Assembly (NCBI RefSeq): GCF_002575655.3
Contig: NC_053035.3
Span: 378,797,792-378,861,791, forward strand
Direction of reading: 5' to 3'
Length of the DNA stretch: 64,000 nt
Source: Aegilops tauschii subsp. strangulata
Lineage: Eukaryota; Streptophyta; Magnoliopsida; Poales; Poaceae
Shown here: positions 56,615-64,000 of the stretch, piece by piece
How positions within the stretch are numbered: position 1 is the first letter of the stretch
Layout of the letters: each line of letters opens with the position of its first letter
Program-made: the position numbers and the translations under genes
The notes under the pieces: model-generated
What the model saw: the letters and a program-made list of their open reading frames with translations, nothing else
What the model was told of the DNA's origin: nothing
Database searches by the model: none

Positions 56615-57589
56615 CTGCGGAAAGAGGAAATGAAATGAAGTGTATAAATATATCGAAAAATGAACCACACAGGGGCTGTTATGCCTGTCAGGGGTTGATC
56701 TTATGCCTTCAGATCTAATACATTTTGGCCTTCCTAAATGGTTCAAGAGATGATCATCATGGGTTATGAAAAATCAACACAAAAAAGCAGTCATGAAATC
56801 TGCTAGCACATAAAATGGAGTCAAAGGGACGTATCAGGTAGGGCAGAGGCAGCGATAACAGTACACGTGAGCAAGGCAAATGGGAGCAGAGAAGCAGGGC
56901 CATGCAGCATATCCTCCCGTAGGGAGGTTCCAGTCCGATAATATAACATAATAAAAGACAATGTGCAGAAAAGCTGTCTGTTTTAAAGTATGACCATGCA
57001 AGAGAGTTCGAATAATTCCGAGAATTCTGAATCACAACATGGCCCTCAGATTTCAGTTTCATCATAGGCTAATGCAATGGGCTTCAAAGCTGGCACTGGG
57101 GCATGTCTGGGTGAAATGAAGAGGAGGCAAGGCGATGGCGACGAGGAGGAGGAGAGGTAGACCTGCAGCAAGAGCCGGCCCATCACTCAGTGGTAGGGCT
57201 TCCGCAGAAGCAACGGCTGATCCAGACACACGCCCCAGCGCCCAGAACAGAGAAGCAAGCGCTGCATTAGCCATTTCGGGGGCTTCAACCTTGCAAAGCA
57301 ATGGCTGACCCCGTTTCGAGCTCAAATCTGAGCCAATCTATCTATCCATCCCCACATGGGGCTTTAACCATCATCATTGGGCCAAGGGAAAATCCATGCA
57401 GCAAGCAAAAATATAGTTATGGACCAAACAAACAACGAAATTAAATCCGAACCGAGCTTGATAAAAAAAAAAAATCAAACCACCAGAAAACCGAATAATT
57501 GAGAAGGAAAATAGCCGTAGGAGACTTGTTGTGCCACCAGCAGCAGCAGGGGGAATGAAGGGGCCACAGGAGGACCATCACATTAACAC

Positions 57590-57637
57590 TCATTCAAGAG
57601 CAGCAAACAGAAAGATTATGATCCCATACTGTACAGC
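57590..57637 (-). other. Terminal-exon-like frame, module 1
   Basis: After TTTCCTCAG the minus strand reads AVQYGIIIFLFAALE and then TGA. Relative to module 0 it has lost three codons without changing frame. Confidence 0.3.
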
Positions 57638-58614
57638 CTGAGGAAAGAGGAAATGAAATAAAAAGTACAAAATGGATCAACAACAGTTGTCAAGAAATCT
57701 GCTAGCTCACAAAAGAGAGTCAAAGGGATGTATCAGGTAGGGCAGAGGCAGCGATAATAACAGAGATGGGGAAGGGATGTTAGTGACCTCGTGCCGTCAA
57801 TCAATCATCAAAGCAAACAGAAAGAAAGAAAGAGTGGAAGCAGAGAGATGACCCTTCCACATGAACAGCAGGCCCATCTGTCAGTTTTCACCTGATCCCC
57901 ACTTTCCAGGAGCATGCTTCAGCGCCCAGAACAGAAGAAGCCAACGCTGCATTAGACATTCCAAGAGCTTAGACCTTGCAAATGCAAAGGGCAACCGCAT
58001 TTAAGCACAACCAAAGTCAGTCTACTTTCCATCTATCAATCATCCTGGGGCCAATGGTAAATCCGAGCAACAATACAGTGCAAAAACAAACAGACCAGCA
58101 AAGCCTATCTGTGCCTAGATCAGATAAAGAAATGGAAACAACAACACCACAATATTGGTGTGTGGGTTGGCGGTACGACAGGAAGGAGAAATTTGAAGCA
58201 CAAATCATAAACATACCAATTTGAACCACTAATAAACATTGCAGAGAGAAACCAGCAACACTTAAGCCACTTCAAAATCTTCACCCTATAAAGGGCTACC
58301 ACTTGGAGATCGGAACTCAATTCCAGTGATCTCTCCTGATAAATCATCAAACTACGAAGATTTTCCTCTGCTGAGAGCAAAACCATAAACTAAAAGGGTA
58401 CTAGAAATGTATGAAGAAATCAACCACACTTGATCATAATCAGATGAAACCATAGCAAATGCAGAAAATGATGTAAAATCTAAACATAGGAGGCAACAAT
58501 GCCAATTACGGGTCCCCATCAAGCCAACGGAGACGGATCTGGAAGATGGAACTGAAAATAAATAAAACAACCAAAACTTAGCTGGCAATTTGTACAAGGT
58601 ATGAGAAAGAAACA

Positions 58615-58767
58615 TCATGCCCTCAGGTGCCATAGATGTAGGTAGATGTAGGATGAATGTTCACTGATGGCACAAGAAATGATCTTCCTTTTGTCCACAA
58701 GGTCATGTGAAAGGTTGATCTGCTGTTGCTGCTGCTGTTGTTGTTGCTGTTGCTGCTGCTGCTGCAT
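58615..58767 (-). other. Small poly-Gln frame on a CAG repeat
   Basis: An ATG at 58767 is followed by 15 Gln codons (mixed CAG/CAA), INLSHDLVDKRKIISCAIS and a stop; 50 codons in all. The second unit (about 63124) has a shorter repeat and a frameshift after it, so coding function is doubtful. Confidence 0.2.
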
Positions 58768-58783
58768 GCGTGATTACGCATCC

Positions 58784-58807
58784 AGAGAGAGAGAGAGAGA
58801 GAGAGAG
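58784..58807 (+). repeat. AG microsatellite, 12 repeats
   Basis: An uninterrupted AG run 19 bases after CATGCG in the first unit. Confidence 0.9.
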
Positions 58808-60278
58808 GTGCGGGGGAGAGGATCATGTAAGTGAAATCTCTACATTTTCAGTTTTCATCATTGGGCAATGCATTATAGAAGCCAACATTTCAATGATTCT
58901 ATCCCCCACCCAAAACGAATGAATCAAGATTCTGTCAAAATAGAAATTTAGTGCAAGCCACAGGTTCACAATTGGGATATTAATTGGGTCAAGGTGTAAT
59001 ATGATGTTCCATAAAGAGGCATCGGAAAACTGATAAAGAAGCAGAAAGAAAATCAACAAGCATTGACAAGACATTTGATCACTGAATCCGTAGCATGTCA
59101 CATTTACTACAGAAGAACTAACCTACATCTGAGAATGGCAAATGGAAAATTTATGATTCAAATGACACAGGACACGACAACAATGATAACGCAAAGAAGC
59201 AAAGAAACAATGTATGAAAAATTATCCTCAGATGGACTCGTACATCTGTCAGAACATGATCCTATGACGTCATATCTAAAGACATGACAGAGGGATGTGA
59301 GTGAGTTTGTGTCATCCATTAATTATTCTCTGGATCAATGATCCATGAAGCACATACCTTTATTCAGAGCACTAGCCTAAAGCTTTGCCAAGACACCAAG
59401 ATAGTAAAACAAGAGAAGCAAAGCATGCATGCCCCATACCTCATGCTGTGTCTGACTTATTGTGAGGTTCCACCATTGAGCACCTAAATGACAGTGCACC
59501 ATAACAACACATGTGCACACTGCTGGCAGTGAGCAGGCGCAAAACAGTCCGATTCCAATGAAAACACCAAGAAAAGTTGTATTACAACCCTCAGACTTCT
59601 GTTTCATCACAGGCTAATGCAGCGGGCTTCAAAGCTAGCACTGAGGCGTGTCTGGATGCACCGGTATAAGAGATAAGGTGACCGCTACGACGACGACGAC
59701 GACGGAAAAAGAAGAAGAAGAAAAAGAGAGATAGACCTGTCGCATGGGCAGGTCCATCTGTCAGTGGTCGAGCTTGCATCCGATCCCCAAGCACACACCT
59801 TGCGCTGAGAACAGAGAAGACATCGCTGCACTAGCCATTTCAGGAGTTTCAACCTTGTGATTGCAATGGCTGACCCTGTTTGGAGCTCAAAACTGAGCCA
59901 ATCCATCCATGGGGTTCCATCATAATCATCATTGGGCCAAGGGCAAATCCAAGTAACAAGGGAAAATATAGCACAGTAGAGATGCACCAAACAAAATAAG
60001 AAAGCAACATTATACCAAGATTGATCACATCTAATAGCCATAGCAAAGCCAAACAACAACAACAAAAGGATACTAGAAACATAATAAACAAATTAATAGA
60101 ACAAACCTGACCTTGACCAGATTAAACAAGAAAAAAGGGCAGCCCGGTAGCTCCAAAACGATAGTCAAAATAGAAATTTTAGCGCAAAGCCCCAAGTTCA
60201 CAATTAGGCTCTTAAATGGGGTAAGATGTAATATGAGGTTAAACTGCTAAGAAAAAAGAAAGAAAAACAGGAAACATA

Positions 60279-60392
60279 CTCCCTCCATCCATTTTTACAG
60301 GGCCTAACTTGTGAATCTCTCATACCAAGGCACTCTATGAAACCTAGAACAGAGTATAAATGGATGCACCTTGTAAAAATGGATGGAGGGAG
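60279..60392. mobile_element. Stowaway-type MITE (114 bp)
   Basis: The arms CTCCCTCCATCCATTTTTAC and TAAAAATGGATGGAGGGAG are flanked by TA (60277-60278 and 60393-60394). It lies near the junction of the two repeat units. Confidence 0.9.
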
Positions 60393-60835
60393 TATAAAAT
60401 ACGCTCGGTCACAAAATCTGTACCAAAAGTATGCCATATTTACTACTATGAAAGAGCCAACCTGCATCTGAGAATGGCAAATGAACAGTTCTTGATGACA
60501 CGTGACACAAAATAACGTAAATGAAGTGTATACATATATCGAAAAATGAACCACACAGGGGCTGCTATGCCTGTCAGGGGTTGATCTTATCCCGTCAGAC
60601 CAAACACATTTTGGCCTTCATAAATGGTTCAAGAGATGATCATCACGGGTTATGAAAAATCAACACAAAAAAGCAGTCATGAAATCTGCGAGCACACAAA
60701 AGAGAGTCAAAGGGATGTATTAGGCAGGGCAGAGGCAGCTATAACAGTACACGTGAGCAAGGCAAATGGGAGCAGAGAAGCAGGGCAGGCATGCAGCATA
60801 TCCTCCACGTAGGGAGGTTCCAGTCCGATAATATA

Positions 60836-60917
60836 CTCCCTCCGTTCCTAAATGTAAGTCCTTTTAGAGATTTCAATATGGACTACATACGAAGCAAAAT
60901 GAGTGAAACGGAGGGAG
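60836..60917. mobile_element. Stowaway-type MITE (82 bp) inserted after duplication
   Basis: The ends CTCCCTCCGTTCC and GAAACGGAGGGAG are flanked by TA. The matching site in the first unit (near 56940, CCGATAATATAACATAA) is empty. Confidence 0.88.
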
Positions 60918-61586
60918 TATAACATAAGACAATGTGCAGAAGCTGTCTGTTTTACAGTATGACCATGCAAAAGAGTTCGATTCAGATGAAATTCCAAGAA
61001 TTCTGAATCACATAACATGGCCCTCAGATTTCAGTTTCATCATAGGCTAATGCAGTGGGCTTCAAAGCTGGCACTGGGGCATGTCTGGGTGAACCGAAGA
61101 GGAGGCAAGGTGATGGCGGCGACGAGCAGGAGAAGTAGACCTGTAGCAAGAGCCGGCCCATCAGTCAGTGGCAGGGCTTCCGCGGAAGCAACAGCTGACC
61201 CAAAGACAGATGCCTCAGCGCCCAGAACAGAGAAGCAAGCGCTGCATTAGCCATTTCAGGGGCTCCCTTGCGAATGCAACGGCTGACCCCGTTTCAAGCT
61301 CAAATCTAGGCCAAACTATCTATCTATCTATCCATTCCATCCCCACATGGGGCTGTCAACCTAATCATCATTGGACCAAGGGAAAAATCCATGCAGCAAG
61401 TGAAAATACAGTAATAGGACCAAACAAACTACGAAATTAAATCCGTACCGAGCTCAGTCAAAACAAATAATCAAACCACCACAAAACCAAATAACTGAAA
61501 GGAAAAATAGCCGTAGGAGACTTGTTGTGCCACCAGCAGCAGCAGGAGGAATCAAGGGGCCACAGGAGGACCGTCACATTTAACAT

Positions 61587-61634
61587 TCATTCAAGAGCAG
61601 CAAACAGAAAGATCATGATCCCATACTGTACAGC
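61587..61634 (-). other. Terminal-exon-like frame, second unit
   Basis: After TTTCCTCAG the minus strand reads AVQYGIMIFLFAALE and then TGA, one residue different from the 57590 copy. Confidence 0.3.
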
Positions 61635-63140
61635 CTGAGGAAAGAGGAAATGAACTAAAGAGTACAAATATAGCGAAAAATGAACCACACAAGGGTTGTT
61701 GCATCTGTCAGGTAGTAATCTTACGCCTTCAGATCTAGTAACACATTTGGCCTTGCAAAATGGTTCAAGAGATGGTCATCACGAGTTATCAAAAAATCAA
61801 CAACAACAGTTGTCAAGAAATCTGCTAGTATCTCACAAGAGAGTCAAAGGGATGTATCAGGTAGGGCAGAGGCAGCGATAAGAGAGATGGGGAAGGGATG
61901 TTAGTGACCTCGTGTCGTCAATCAATCATCAAGGCAAACAGAAGCAGAGCAGGCATGCACCATCTCCTCTACCTAGGGAGGTTTCGGTCCACCATTGCGC
62001 TTTAAACGATAATACAACACGATAAAGACAAGGTGCGTATACTGATGGTCTGATAGCACGCCCACAGGAAGATCGCCCTCAGATATCAAAAGAGTGTCCC
62101 AAATGGATCGGCAGAAAACCTGATTAGTACAACCATTGCAATGACAACCACAACAGAAGCGACAACAAGCAGAAAGAAAGAAAGAGTGGAAGCAGAGAGA
62201 TGGCCCTTCCACATGAACAGCAGGCCCATCTCTCAGTTTTCACCTGATTCCCACTTTCCAAGAGCATGCTTCAGCGCCCAGAACAGAAAAAGCCAACGCT
62301 GCATTAGCCATTCCAAGAGCAAAGTGCAGCCGCATTTAAGCACAACCAAAGTCAGTCTTCTATTAATCATCATGGGGCCAATGGTAAATCCGAGCAACAA
62401 CTTTAAACATACTAACAATACAATGCAAAAACAAACAGACCAGCAAAGCCTATCTGTACCTAGATCAGATAAAAGAAATGGAAGCAACAACACCACAACA
62501 TTGGTGTGTGAGCTTGGCGGTACAAGGACAGGAAGGAGAAATTTGAAGCACAATTCATAAACATACCAATTTGAACCACTAATAAACATTGCAGAGAGAA
62601 ACGAGAAACACTTAAGCCACTTCAAAATCTTCACCCTGGTAAAGGGCTGCCACTTGGAGATCGGAACTCAATTCCAAGCTGATTTACAACAGTGATCTCT
62701 CCTGATAAATCATCAGACTACAAAGATTTTCCTCTGCCGAGGCGAAAAGCAAAACCATGAACTAAAAAGGTACTAGAAATGTACGAAGAAATCAACAGAG
62801 AACGCTTGATCATAATCAGATGAAACCACAGCAAATGCACAAAATGATGTAAAGTCTAAACATAGGAGACAACAATGCCAATTACGGGTCCCCATCAAGC
62901 CAACGGAGACGGATCTGCAAGATGGAACTGAAAATAAATAAAACAATCAAAACTTAGCCGGCAATTTGTATAAGGTATGAGAAAGAAACATCATGCCCTC
63001 AGGTGCCATAGATGTAGGATGCAACGTTCACTGATGGCACAAGAAATGATCTTCCTTTTGTCTATAAGGCCATGTGAAAGGTTGATCTGCTGTGAACTGC
63101 TGTTGTTGTTGCTGCTGCTGCTGCATGCGTGATTACGCAT

Positions 63141-63142
<2 letters not shown>

Positions 63143-63174
<32 letters not shown>
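63143..63174 (+). repeat. AG microsatellite, 16 repeats
   Basis: The same position in the second unit; four repeats longer than at 58784. Confidence 0.9.
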
Positions 63175-63176
<2 letters not shown>

Positions 63177-64000
63177 GCGGGGCGGGGGGAGGAAAGGATC
63201 ATGTAAGTGCCATCTCTACATTTTCAGTTTTCATCATTGGGCAATGCATTATAGAAGCCAATACTTCAATGATTCTATCCACCAACCAAAACGAAATGAA
63301 TCAAGATTCTGTCAAAATAGAAATTTAGTGCAAGCAACAGGTTCACAATTGGGATATTAATTGGGTCAAGGTGTAATATGATGTTTCATAAAGAGGCATA
63401 GGAAAACTGATAAAGAAGCAGAAAGAAAATCAACAAGCATAGACAAGACATTTGATCACTGAATCCATAGCATGCCACATTTACTACAGAAGAACTAACC
63501 TACATCTGAGAATGGAAAATGGAAATTTTATGATTCATATGACACGGGACACGACAACAATGATAACACGAAGAAACAAATAATGAATGTATGAAAAATT
63601 ATCCTCAGATGGACTGGTACATCTGTCAGAACGTGATCCATCAAGCACATACCTTTATTCAGATTCAGAGCACTAGCCTAAAGCTTTGCCAAGACACCAA
63701 GATAGTGAAACAAGAGAAGCAAAGCATGCATGCCCCAGAGGATACCTCATGCTATGTCTGACTTATTGTCAGGTTCCACCATTGAGCATCTAAATGACAG
63801 TATTGCACCATAAAAACACATGTGCACACTGGCTGTTGGCAGTGAGCACGCGCAAAAGAGACCGATTCCAATGAAAACACCAAGAAAAGTTGTATTGCAA
63901 CCCTCAGATTTCTGTTTCATCACAGGCTAATGCAGCGGGCTTCAAAGCTGGCACTGGGGCGTGTCTGGATGCACCGGTATACGAGACAAGGTGACTGCTA

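Larger units (their letters stand above)
56281..64000. repeat. Higher-order tandem repeat of related modules, cut by window edge
   Basis: Two ~4-kb units are arranged in tandem. Anchors pair at 56655/60541, 57041/61019, 57763/61884, 58181/62531, 58765/63124 and 59621/63933, so the offset grows from 3886 to about 4350 through indels. Each unit contains three modules sharing a core around GCTGCATTAGCCATTTC (rc ATGGCTAATGCAGC) and CATCATTGGGCCAAGGG; cores lie near 57260, 57950, 59830, 61240 and 62300. No long frame spans a module. It may be an exon cluster of a minus-strand gene amplified in place, or a noncoding repeat. I do not recognise it. Confidence 0.85.

Overview
This is plant nuclear DNA from a large, transposon-rich grass genome, most likely a Triticeae cereal (wheat, barley, rye or a goatgrass). 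The evidence is a BARE/WIS/Angela-type copia element, tRNA-Met and tRNA-Asp type primer sites, CACTA elements with CACTAC ends, a Helitron ending in CTAG, Stowaway MITEs with CTCCCTCCGT ends, and one plant bZIP gene with introns. No rRNA, tRNA, CRISPR or prokaryotic features were seen.

Layout. 1-2043: 5' LTR and start of a minus-strand gypsy element whose body lies left of the window. 2044-9154: a mosaic of a ~500-bp tandem array, a Pro/Ala-rich frame and a frameshifted DUF295 (F-box-associated) gene with one intron, ending in the right terminus of a CACTA element (CACTA-A). 9155-33545: the 3' part of a plus-strand gypsy element. Its 3' LTR is split by a 20.5-kb minus-strand Angela-type copia element (12708-33230), and one LTR of that element is split by a 12.1-kb element with ~4-kb LTRs and no recognisable gag or pol (13564-25675). 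33546-38375: right part of a second CACTA element (CACTA-B) with a seven-exon gene of unknown function whose junctions all agree in phase. 38469-48119: a minus-strand gypsy element without recognisable pol; one LTR carries a 2.3-kb Helitron, and the other LTR preserves the empty site. 49190-52228: a 5'-truncated, broken LINE. 52682-55176: the one clear intact host gene, a four-exon group A bZIP factor (252 aa, ABI5/ABF type). 56281-64000: a higher-order tandem repeat of unknown origin, with two ~4-kb units made of related modules, short minus-strand terminal-exon-like frames, CTG and GA microsatellites and MITEs.

The nesting gives a relative history. CACTA-B was probably hit by gypsy-2; gypsy-2 received CACTA-A and the Angela element; Angela received the LARD-like element. 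The LTR pairs agree: by eye the LARD LTRs differ far less than the Angela LTRs. Apart from the bZIP gene and possibly the CACTA-B gene, the coding frames seen here are interrupted. Functional names beyond bZIP, DUF295, RT, integrase and gag come from motif reading, without database support.
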